A stretch of DNA of 64,000 nucleotides from Haemonchus contortus. Taxonomy: Eukaryota; Nematoda; Chromadorea; Rhabditida; Trichostrongylidae. Numbering within the stretch: the first letter of the stretch is position 1; every line of letters begins with the position of its first letter. Below, piece by piece: positions 45,241-57,500 of this stretch. The position numbers and the translations under genes were made by a program. The notes beneath the pieces were generated by a model, which worked only from the letters and a program-made list of their open reading frames with translations, searched no databases and was not told where the DNA came from. The stretch lies in the NCBI GenBank assembly GCA_000469685.2, contig LS997564.1:29061959-29125958 (forward strand). The letters are read 5' to 3'.

Positions 45241-48150
45241 ACGACCGCTACCCAGCAAGGTTTGTGAGTCAATGAAGGATCCTCTTTGCTTGATATCATT
45301 TGCGACAAAACTTGATCGACCACCATAATCTGGAATTCTCAACTAATGATATCTCCGTAAAGAAAAGGGTCCATTAATAAAGAACATCTGATAACGTGCT
45401 ATCACCACTCAGAAGATCTCCATAACATCATCTTTGATTGTCTAACAGTTGGATTTCTGATGGGTATTTATTTCCAAGAAAGACAGCAAAACTTTGAGAC
45501 TTCCAATCAAAGGCGTAAGCACCGACTTTAAGTGAATACCATTTGCACTGCCCTGTTAGTCATGCATAGAATTTCGTGTGCAAGAAGTTGTTATTTGTTT
45601 CAAAAAAAAGGAGTGGAGAGTTGGAATTACTACAACTTCATCAAAGAAGGAGTGAAGCTTTCGATTTCTGTTGTGTCAGAGAGGGATTCCGAGCTCTGTT
45701 TCAGTTTCAAACTCTCACTCAGCTAAACAGCGGGAAAAAACCCAAACTCGGCTAAACAAAGGAGAAAACTTAAAAACTATAAACTTGGAATACGGGAAAA
45801 AATTCTTCAATTTAACATTTTTCGGGATAGGGTGTTTGACACAAGAAGGAGGAGAGCCTGGCGTTAGCCGAGCAATCCGACTGTTATTATTATAACTTGC
45901 TGCAGAAGGGTCAAGAGATCGCTATGGACTAATTGGTGAACGATAAACCTAACCCTGCATACAACATTTTGCGATTGGGTGGTGTGTAATCTGCATGTCA
46001 ACTTACCCTTCTGTGGACTGAGAGCACATAAAACGTTGTTTGTAGTTCATAAGTTGTTATTCAGATAGATTGATTTTTGTGTGGTCCCATGGTTCAACCG
46101 CGCCTGTTTCGCGGTATCACACAAAATTTTCAGGGACATATTTTATTGTTAATATTCCGCTTAAAACATTGTAACAATAACTTTGACAATAGTTAACGTT
46201 TCTGCATTACATCAACGATCCAAAAAGTGCTGCTCGAATTTGGAGTTGACTTTCGCTCTTCTCACATGGCTCGCTGCTATTCTCTCTCCTGAAAAGCATA
46301 GAAACTTTCTTACCCTACCCAATATGATCCAGTCATTCCGCATGATTGCATGATGATTGATTGATTGTTGAATGTTTAGCGTTAAACAGGAACGCAAAGT
46401 TGTGTTATCAATATTTTGCTCAAAGGAGTTCAAGGTTGTGTCGTAGATATTTTACCAGCAGTGGTAAGGTAAGGCGATGGCGCAGATGGTACCACAGTAT
46501 ATTCACAGGCTTGGCGTGATGGTATGTATCCTTGACTCACGAAAATGTTTTGCGTTTCTATTGAATTGTTACGAACTTGCACAACAGTTTTGTGACCCCC
46601 CCCCCTCCTCCACAGTCTAACTGTAGCCCTCGCTCAGCCTAATCATTTCGGAAACGGTATGAAGCTTCATCTTGACCTTATTTGACTCCAAGCAGTGCTC
46701 CTCAACTTCACGCGCTTAATTTGTGTATTTCTGGTCTGCTTTCTGCGCTTTGAACAGAAAGCACCAGAACAATTCAAACTTTTTCGGTGGAAGTTTGATC
46801 CTTCCTACATAGCACAGTTGCGCCTGTGCTATTGAAGTGAACGCTTTATGTGAGAAGCTCAGGTTCATCAGTTGAGGAGCGCGTCGAAACCACATATGAA
46901 ATCTATTCACAAAGCGTTCGAGGCAGAAACTCTTCTTCAATATGAACAGTGTGCAGAGAAACTATTCTCGCCTATCGCTGTGACCGCCTTCCTTCAGACA
47001 GGATAAGAAACACTGTAGCAAGGGTGCCAGGCTCATATTGATCACTTGTTACCTTTCGCAAGCTATCTCTAACTGCAGGTAATATTCGATAGTAATGAAG
47101 CGAAATGAGCTTTTTTGTAGACGAGGTAAAGTGTAGTGTGTATAAAGTGAGCTGAAAATTGAAGAACGATAACCACTCCATCCACACTACAAAAATGATG
47201 CTGGGCAGGAATGCAAAGTTTAAAAATGTCTTTTCTCCACAACCGTTGCTCCATAGTAATGGCATTTCATGGATGGGTGTAATGCACTCTTCTAATTTTC
47301 GCTTCTCTTGATAGAAAGGTGTGGCACTAATCGTTTGAATAGAATGCTCTGTGTAACCAGGATGGGTGCTTGAAGGCTTGGGTGTTTACCCCTTCAATAG
47401 CAATAGAACAAAGCTGGTTCACTATGTTTATCAAGACGAGAGAGAGATATGAGCGTGGGTGGGTAGACCGTTCCCAACGCCTAGCAAAATAGCAAGTACA
47501 AGTAACGGTGAAGCCAGCAGGAGCTTAATCCCGCACTCCGCCCTCTTGAGAGGGAGAGGTCAGACATATGGGGGTCGGAACACTATGTTCTGCTCGAAAA
47601 CGATGTTTGCGCACTCTTAAAAATTATTTGGCACCTGCATCATTACGCGAGCTCCAAGCTGAAGGGGCCGCCACCTAATTTTAAGCATTTTGAGCAAAGA
47701 TTCCGAATTTCGTTTTCACCGGATTGGAGGTGGCTCCCTCATGGGGTTGATAATGGTTAGGGCAACACTCCCTCGGAAAGACCGTTTCTGTAAACCTTCA
47801 CTGTGAGCAAGGGATACGATAGTCATAAAAAGGCTAGAAATTTTTTGCAGAAATTCGCTATCATTTTATGAGAAAGCGAGAAAGCAGAACGAATACTTTG
47901 CCAACTTCGCAATAGCTTCAATTGGTGACAGCTAGTCGATCTTCTCATAAGTATGACGAAATCTCATGTCACACGGAGGGAATGCTTTCGTTACATAAGT
48001 CTGAAGATCGTTACGTGCTTTCGGAAAGAGTCTGAGATCAGTCCCGGAGGATACCATGAATTCCTTATATGCGGCGGTACACAAACCATCCTAATTGGCA
48101 GATACAGCCTAGAATACTTTCCTTGTAAGGCCAATTCTTTTTTGTCTGGG
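45241..48150. other. Spacer 3' of tetraspanin A, no gene resolved
   Basis: Should hold the last exon(s) of tetraspanin A (minus). One candidate is a tiny segment near 47050-47080 (acceptor TTACCTGCAG on minus, then eight codons and TAA), too short to trust. 45.84-45.90 kb carries the GGCGTTAGCCG terminal block of the 145-bp-unit family. A run of C lies near 46600. Confidence 0.3.
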
Positions 48151-48154
48151 AATC

Positions 48155-48300
48155 CTCGCACAGTTCCCAATACGACTCCCATTCAGAGTCATAGTGCAGC
48201 TTCGAATGCGTGCGCGGTCTAGTCAGTGACCCAGCTGATGTATAAGTCGCGCTTTTATCCTATCACACGAGTCTGATACCAATTGCCCAATACCAAAGGG
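48155..48300 (-). mobile_element. tRNA-derived SINE, diverged partial copy
   Basis: Reverse-orientation body: CCCATTCAGAGTCATAGTGC, then AGTCAGTGACCCAGCTGATG, TTTTATCCTATCACACGAGT and CTGATACCAATTGCC, aligning to the copies at 60.3 and 62.4 kb. The tRNA head is not recognisable. Confidence 0.5.
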
Positions 48301-48537
48301 AGTGAAGGCTCCGCTAGCCTGGGTGCGTAGTTGTGCGAGATATCAGCCCAAAACATACTTGTGTTTTACTGCACTGCTTGCCATGAAACCAACCATGCCC
48401 GGTGTGTAGAGATGTAGGTGGCGATTATTATGACATTTGGAACTCGCAATAGCGATCCATCCGTAAGAAGGTTATCAAAGAGAAATATCGATAGAGAAGT
48501 ATGACTGCTATTTCACTTGAACGCTGATAAATTTTAC

Positions 48538-51500
48538 CGTTGCATCCAAATCTACGTTAAAGTTTCTCAACTCTTGTATAAGGCTGTATTCACTGAGATT
48601 ATCGTCGAATCTGGAAACAGCGTATAGTTAGCGCCGGTAAGTGGAGTGAGTTATAAAAATTTTCTGATCAGTAGGTGGCTGTAGCTCACATTCTTTTTTC
48701 TTCGTCCATTTTCATGAAAAGCCAGACAAGAGTGTGACGGTGTGGTGACTGTACCTGGAATATCCATACGTCGAAACAGGAGTTTTTGATACTCAACCAT
48801 AGTGGGCGGAGGTGTTCAACTGTTTTTCGAGAAATTGTTATGCAGCAAACAACGAGGGTTTTCTTATGCACTATCGCATTGTACGCTTTTGCGACGCAGC
48901 AATATAGCTTCAGAAAATCAGTCAACAAATAGAGAAAATTGTGGGCTCCATTTCACCATCAATCTCATCATGCTGGCTTTTGAAAAAAAATCAAGATTCG
49001 AAAGGAAAAACATTAGGGACCAAATTCGACGCGGAATCCTCAAATAAAGCATCGGAAACGGACAACTTGTCGGCAATTTCATCGTGAGCTTTACAGCATT
49101 CCGAGGTACTGGTTTTCCTGGGCATAATGTCGATAGACTGATGCTAATGTTCAATCAAGGAAGAACGGACACAGGAATAGGAGAATGTGGTACTCACAAT
49201 ATTAACTCTGCCCACGAAGAACATTTAGATCAGATCAAGCAATAATGGTGTGTGTCTGTAGTGCAAGGACTGAACAGTTGCTAACTTCCCCGTGAGAACG
49301 GCGTCTCCATTGAAACCGGTTGATTGAATTGCCCAGATAATTGGTGGCGGTCAGGAAGATATGAGTATAGAAGCAAGTTTCTCATAAAGGCAAAGTTCAA
49401 AATCGAAGTGATGCCTGCAGTAACAATCCTTCTGCCACCGACATCATTAGCCTCTCTTATTAGACATCACGGACGTTGGCTGTAGGCGAAACATTTCTGG
49501 GCTTCCACGCTATGTCCAAGCGTCGGGTTTGGATGGATGGAGATGTGTAGACTCCAACAATCATTTATGCAGAGCTACGCGGTTAGAGACCCTCGGCATA
49601 GCTCAAGACTTGCAGCACGTGGGTTTTGGTGGTTTATCTTACCAGGGAAGGCTTTCGAGTTCCCATGGACCTTTGAATAGAGACCTAAGTGTATCGATAG
49701 GGCTCGGAAAGTTATCAACAAATATGGAAAGTAAAACAACCGCGAAATGAGTCTACCAAAAAAAGTTGTGAGCGTTCAAATTTTTCATGCTGAAAGCATG
49801 GAGAGATAGTTCCTGTTGATAGGCGCAGTTGCCTGCGATGCCCACAAGGATCCCCGTAACGTAGTGGCAGTGCTCTCCCTCTCCAAGCGAGCGGTGAGGG
49901 TTTGCTCCCGTTGTCGTTTTCGCTTTTGCAAAACGCGCTTCATCAGAATGAAAACTCCTGAACCGTTCTTCTACTAATTTAAGTCAGCGCATTGTTTCGG
50001 CTAGCATTTGCGATAACCTATCTATCACCTATCACGGCACTTGTTTCAAATTTCTCGAGGTGAGAGGGTGAACCCAAATCACTTAAAACAAATATGCGTG
50101 AAAAAGTGAATATTGATGAAACCGACAAATCCAAGAAATGAGTGGAGCAGGCATGTTGTTCACAAAATGCGAACACATATGCACATGCTGCCTCTATACA
50201 ACCGTAAATTAAGTACACAAACGATTCGAGACTAAAAAAACATAACTTTTCCTCGACCCATTTTCTGGGTTGTTTCGTTGAGTTCTCACGTGCCTATGCT
50301 CCAAGGCTATTTCACTTTGGGCGTCAGCATGGTGTTTCGATGTTGACATAAAATAGCGTTACAAAAATAACGTGGAGAAATTTCAAATAAGTGCGGTGAT
50401 AGGTGATAGACAGGTGGTCGCAAATGATGGCCGAATTAAAGCGCTAACTCAAATTAGTAAGTATTCAGAAGAAAACACGTTTTGCAGAAGCGAAAACGAC
50501 AACGGGAAGCAAACCCTCGTCGCTCACCCGGAGCACGAGAGCACTGCCGCTACGCCATGGGACCCTTGTGGCTATTGTGGACAACTGCGCTTACCAAGTG
50601 GAACTATCTCTCCATGCTTTCCCCGATTGCGGCATTCTCCCTTACGGCATGCGGCAAATGCCACTGCAATTACCGTACTCATCCCGCCCCCGCCAATCGA
50701 TATGACGCAACATTTTTCGTTGATTGCCTTTCTTTTTTTATTTAATTTGATCGTTTCTTTTCTGTTTCTTTCTCGTTTTCTTGTTTATTAGACGTAATTA
50801 ATTAGAATGACTCCTCCATAATTAGTGACGATCAATACCGCATTGGAATTGGAGGGAGTGGCCAGCTAATTCAAATAATTGAAGGACTCCCTACCTCACA
50901 AATTGCGCGCTCCAATCTTCCATCGCGATCCTGCGATACACGCAGGGTGCGGCGTGTGCGACGCCGTCTTCGGGGAGCTGTTCCCGGACCCCGATATACA
51001 GTACCGTTCAAAAAGAAATCACCTTGAACCTTTTCTGCCATAACTCATCTTGAACACAATCGTTTTACCCGGTTTTTTGACAGCACACTTATCAAACATT
51101 ACCGACTCTCCTGCTATGCAGAATTGGCGGTAGCTCACTTCCGGCCGAGTGAGTGAATTTTTTTCATAAAACTTGCGAAAGGAGCATGTTGTCTAGGTAA
51201 GATTCATTATGTTTTTCGAGCAGCTCTCCGCCATTGCCAGGGGCAGTAAGCAGGAACTGACCCATGCTCAACATCCAAGGCTGTTTGCTGTACCAATGCC
51301 TACGATTACGAAGGCTATCAAAGGTATTGAGTCTCTCATAGGCCCAATCAAGCGAGCCAGCTCGGGAAGGTTACGGGTTTCCGCTTCTGAGGACGATAGA
51401 AAGATCAGTTGTGCATCGGCTCAAGATCCCAGACGAGCATCTTCCGATATAATGACCGAAATATCGACGACGGCGACGTCGCTACCATCTAGAGGTACCA

Positions 51501-54500
51501 TCAACAGACGCCTATGGGTTGCTGGAATGTATGGAGGAAGTCTTGTCAGAAGGTATCTGGATCTCTGAAAAAACAGACGAGCTCGACTTTAATGGGCGCG
51601 TTAGCACCTTCACTGAATCTTCGACCAATGACGCGAAGTCATCTAAAGCGACTAGTCAAAGATTGTTTTGCTTGGTTCACTCGAGTTTCGTTCGTAGACG
51701 ACCTTTTAAAACCCAAGTTCCGATCCCAAGTACCATTTGACAACTGTCAGGTATGGTGCCGGCTCACTATTGGTTTGGGGATGGTCTCCGAGTCTAAGCA
51801 TGGGGTCCATGGACCATATTCTCACCACTGCGGCCTAGCAGATGTACGTAGACATTTTGGAAAAATCCACGCTACCTTTCTAACGTCGTGTGCACGGAAG
51901 AAAATTTAATTCCAGTGAGATAACGACCCCAGACACAGATCTAGAAGGGGGGCACAAGTGGTTGACTCATCGGGAAATTCGATGCCTTGACTCACCTAGT
52001 CAGCCCCTGACCTGAACATTAGTGGACCCTCGTCGTAAGAACTCAAGAAAAGGATAGCCGATAAAACAGTCACAAATGCTGCTCAGAAAATTGGCCTATT
52101 TGAAGAGGAATGGAAGGGAATCGATGAGTGCCTGATCGACAAGTTGGTCGAACCAATGCCAAGCAGATACCAAGCCATCATCGATGCCAACGGCTTCACT
52201 ACAAAGTATAAGACTAGTAGTTATTTAGGTTTTAATCTCATGATGATAGCGTTCAAGTCAAGTGATTTATATTAAATTAATGAAACTGATGTTATTTTGT
52301 CCTGTTCAGAAAAAATGTGAAAAGTGGCCTTTTGAACGAAATAAAAAGGCGTTTCGTGAGTTCTGTGATGGATACATTGAATATCATAACTGTTGACAAC
52401 ATACCAAAAAATCAGTCAAAAACATTGAGTTTGAGATGAGTTATGGCAAAAAAGGTTGAAGGTGATTTCTTTTTGAACGGTACTGTACCTAGGTTATTCA
52501 AAGTTCCATGGGGAATTAAAACCCTCTCCTGGTTAGGGAAAAGCTGTCAGTGCTGAGGTGTATCTTTCGATGATAACATCGACAACTGTATGGCTGCACA
52601 CAATGACAAGAAGATTATTATCGCTTCGGACTACGGCAACCCCTATACAATTCGAACTGCGTGGTCTGTTGTTGAAGAAAAAGCTCTGCTCAACTGAAGA
52701 CACGTGTCAGTGACAATCGCTTTTATAACTGGTCGATTTTCGAAGCAGATTTAATCAGCATCTTAACCACTGTTGTTGAAGAAACGAAGCCTTTTGAAGT
52801 CAACATGCCACCTGTATGCTGGGATTAGGTCGCTCACAAAAATGGTCCAGTTGACTTCGCACTATAACATCAGTCACTTGTATCATTTGCTGCTTATTTC
52901 ATTCGAAGGAGACTTTGCGAACTTTTGAATGAGATTACCTAATGAATGAACTTAAACGCGAAATTTTACGGAAGCAGAGCAAATTTAAAAACACATTGGC
53001 TTTTTTCTCACATGGAAGATTGCTCTTCCTGACAGGGTAGGTTTCACACCCTAAGTGTCAGATTCATGAACACGGAGGGATGGTTCATAACTAATCGAAC
53101 TCGAGGGCTATATCCAGTGATAAGGGAGATATGTTATGAGTTTCCATCATATGTATGTAATGAACGAGTATATGTAATCTTGGCCTAACATGGCTTCCGA
53201 GTGGTTATGATTGAAATTTTGCATTTTAAAGAAGGCAATGATAACAGCCCGTTAGAAGCCTTACCCGATTCAAATTCAGCATCACTCTTCCTTGGCCAGA
53301 ATTGTAAAGAAGTATAACAGTAATTAGCACTGTCATAATAATAGTTAAGATAACCAGCACTATCAGCCACTTCCATGTTCTCGTGACTTCATGATCGACA
53401 ATTTGAGCAATTTTAGGAAAGCATGCCGTCTTGTAGGTGCCAGAAATACTGGAATATGTCGAATCATCCTAGCCTCCGTGACATCAATGCAAAGTTTAGG
53501 ATTCAATCCAAGATCATAGCGGCTGGTTGCTAGAATATCTATAACATTAAGGTGAAAATGTATTCTGACCACTTCAATTATCTGGCCTTTGTAGCCATTA
53601 TAGACAAGTGTTCACGTTTTTTTTCGTGTTGCGATATTTGATTTTGTCTTACGCTCTGGTGAAGGGAATATCTCCCTATGCAATCTGCATGTCTGCGCTA
53701 TTTCTTTCCCTTTCCTAAACTATCTTCGTCATTAATATCTGGAGCAGCTGCAATAATTAATGAATCAGTGCTTTATTGCATGTGCTTGACGGTTTGCGGT
53801 ATGTCCCTATGTCGTTCTCTCCGCCCGTGCGCAAAATTTTAAATAATGTCTGTCGGTGAGTGTGTCGTTGTGTTTGTGGGTCGGGGTGTCGGTGAGTGTT
53901 TGTGTAGATGTGCATCCGTTGATTTATGTCGCAGTATGTGCAGGTATGCGTGTCCGTGTGTGCGTCTCAGTGTGTCCGTGTGTGGGTGATTGTCAATGGA
54001 TGGGTCGGTATGTGTGTGTCGGCGAGTATTTGTCGGAGTTCTGTATCGGTATGTCTAACCTAGATTTCATAACTCCTGCTCCCTTGGACCTGAAGCGTAA
54101 AAACTCGACAGGAGTGTAAACGGAGAAATGGGATTTCCATTAACACGTGGCAGGACTGGAATCTGGCCATGGGTGACAGGTTTCTTCTCTTGGACCTAGG
54201 ACGTTCAAATCTGAAGGGCTTAGGCTGTATAGGGTAGGGACGCTAATGTGAGTGATAGGGTTCGACTCCGCCTGCGGACGGAGAGAATGCAATAGGTTTT
54301 GTCGGCGCAATGTTCAAACTTGAAGGCGTATGCGGCGGGATAGTCACCCAGGCGTCTGATGGTACGAACTAGACTACATTCTCAGAAGCTGGCCGTACTT
54401 GAAAGATCTTCTCTTGGGCCTAGAGCGTTCAAATTTGGAAGTTATACAGGCGTCAAGATGTAAACACCTATGGTGGTCTGCAGAATTGAGGTCGGACCAC

Positions 54501-57500
54501 GCGCGAAGTGAGCGTAATCTGAGTAAAACTACGCAGTCAATTTGAACAAAGTTGCCTGAATACACATGACTTGGGCAGGGCTCCGCTCATGACGGGCTAG
54601 GCGCTCTTGAAATGTATCTGGGTGTCTATATCTGATCGGAAATCCATAATTCCTGTTCTGCCCTATTAGAGCACCCACCCAAATTCGGATGGGATGTCGG
54701 CGAAAGGCCAAGTTCAACACTATGGTAAACTTTTGAGCTTGCTAAGTGGCTTTTCCACATCTATCATCAGTAGCCCTCGCTCGTGGGACACGAAGCATAC
54801 CATTTCGTTCGAGTAATGTTTTTTGCAAAAACGTTCGGCTGGCGGCCTCCTCGCATTCGTTTGACACCTAAAGGAACCTAGTCAGCAATCGCTCCGGCCC
54901 AACGGTCATCACTATATCGCATGGCGCGTTCTTCTCTTATCTAATCTTCGTTTTCTTGACGCAAGCAACGACGACCCTGATCTTTATTCGTTGGCTGAAT
55001 CCTGAACTCTAGATTTTTTCTGCGTTTGCATGGATGGGGGAATACCAGGCATGGTCGATAACGCTGGCAGCAATATTTATTCTACTTTCGTGGAATCCAA
55101 GTTTCTTAGGCCTACGTCAAAACAGGAAGGTTAGCAGTGATGAAAAGGAGAGCTCGGAGCCCGATGTTCTCTGTCTCTTTACTTAAATGATCCCCACTCC
55201 GCGCCCTTCCTACTGCTCAGCTCCGGAGCTAGGTCGTTCATCGTGTTGACTTCTCGACTTAGATATATGTACGTATCTAGAGCATTCAGAGATATTCATT
55301 CTGTTTCGCTTGAGGGAACTCCAGGGAACAATCCGTTTCTCACGTTCATCGTCAATATCAAACTTGAGCCGATCTTTCCACAGGGTCTGTCAAATTCGAC
55401 AAGCATTTGTACCGCCTGCTGGATGGTCGGTGTCTGTGCGTATGGAAAGCGAATATGACGAAATTAGCGGCCGTCAACTTTCACTTCAAAATTTTCCAAC
55501 TTCATTCGACACATGGACTTCACGAGGGCGAAACTGAAGAGATTGGTCGAGGCAGTCGCTCCTGCCAAACCCCTCTCCTCGAGTTGGCTACGACTTTCTC
55601 GACTATGGTGATGTTCTGGAGGTTTTAGTACACACAAAGCATCCCTTTCTATCGAACAAGTACTTTTCGGTCGCCGTAGCTTCAAACTATTGATCCTGTC
55701 TCGAGGGTACCAGAAGCCTGCTTAAAATCCGTGAACCTCGTTCCAGTAGGGGCGTTCCATACTTTCACGGAACTTTAGTTAGTCTTGTGACAGGGTGGAC
55801 ATGATTGATTATACTGAAGCCTGTCCGGACCCTTGCTTGCTCATATGGCTGTCCATCGTCCAGATTACTGATAGAAGGCAAGGAGAGCGATTGTTAGAAA
55901 TATCGCCTGAGTCTCTCCTTATGCATCAACACAATCTCATTAGTCTCCCACTACGTGAGCACGACGGAGCCCATTCACTACGAGATGCTGGACGCGGACA
56001 AGATAGTCACAGCCACCGTTTACATCGTTCAACTTCAACATTCAGCCGACGGGGTCCGAAGATACGTCCAAAACCTTCACAAAACACGCGAATTTTTGAT
56101 ATTTTGCATGAAGACCCGTCAAAAAGTTTCAGGGGACGGTCACCTCGTGCGTCCGAGGACGTACACAGCAAATTGTTGAAGAAGTTCGTGACGATTTGTA
56201 CGACTCTGACGCCAATTTTCGGGGCACAAACTCGAAGCAGAGTAGTTCAGTAGGGTCAGATGATCCTTCTAATCTACTCTACTTAGAGTTTGGGCCCCAA
56301 TGATAAGCGCCGAAGTCGTCCAAATCGTTACGAACTTCGCCACGCAATGTGCCGCGCACATGTCGGACGCACGAGGTGACACATACCCAAAAGTCGCCGG
56401 GACCAGCTAGTTTCGTTTGTTTATACAGTACTCTCCGAGCGTTCCAATTTTAATTACCATTTCGTCAATCTGCTTAATCATCGCTTTTATGGAAGATAGT
56501 AACGTATGTTGATCTGCAAACGACAGTCAATTCGTTTCGCACTTGCACGAAAGGTATTAGTGATTTTTTCAAAGCTCAACGAAATGTGGATCTGTTCAGT
56601 AAATATGATGCTGATTTTTCATCTTCCGGGAATTTTTGAGGTAAAAAATTTGCCTTTTCACCCGGCTAAAACTGTAATCCCTAATAAATTTGCCTTTTCA
56701 CCCGGCTAAAACTGTAATTTGAAGACGAAAACAGTCTAGGCTTACTTGGGTTTTCTATGGAAATAATTGTGATAGTACTCATACGCAAGTACAGGATTTT
56801 TCTGTAGTTTGATGAGTTCCTCGGCAAATGGTTCTTCATCGTCCGGCATCCTTTGACATCCAGCTCTGCGCAAAAATCTATCGAGTACTATCTATGAGTG
56901 GTAAGAACCTAATCCATGAACAATATAGTTTTCTCTAACGATTCGGAGTTAGGCAAGGTAGTAGAGAAGAAAAATTTCTCGATTCCAAAAGTTTGTAGGT
57001 ACTCTTAAGAAAACTGGATTCGGGCAGAGTGCTTCTTTTCTTTTTTTTTATTTGAATTGACGATAGGTTCGGTGGCAACCGTGTAACTCAGCGTTGATTA
57101 AAGTATTGGTCTCGAACTTGTGGAACCACAATTAATAGCGCGGATATGCGTATGTCTAGTGTTAGAATAAACGCTATCGGCCTTAGTTGTTATAAAAAGC
57201 TTGAATACTCGCGCTCTTTGGCTTGGTGCTTGGGGCAGATCTCGCCTCTTGAACGCTCTTTGGTGCGTAACTTGGAAAATTGATTATGGAGCTCAGGAAC
57301 AGGAAATAGGAACGTGTATACTTTTTGGGCTTCCCGAATTATTCCCATGCAACTCTTATCACGAAGCTCAAAATCGTGTCCGATGAGCAGTTAGCGTGCA
57401 TACATTTTCCTCAGCTTTCAGCTTCCAGGAAACTTCTTTTTTGTTACTTATAAAGTAAACGTGAAACTCACACTGAACAACAAAACTGTGGTAAGTAGCA

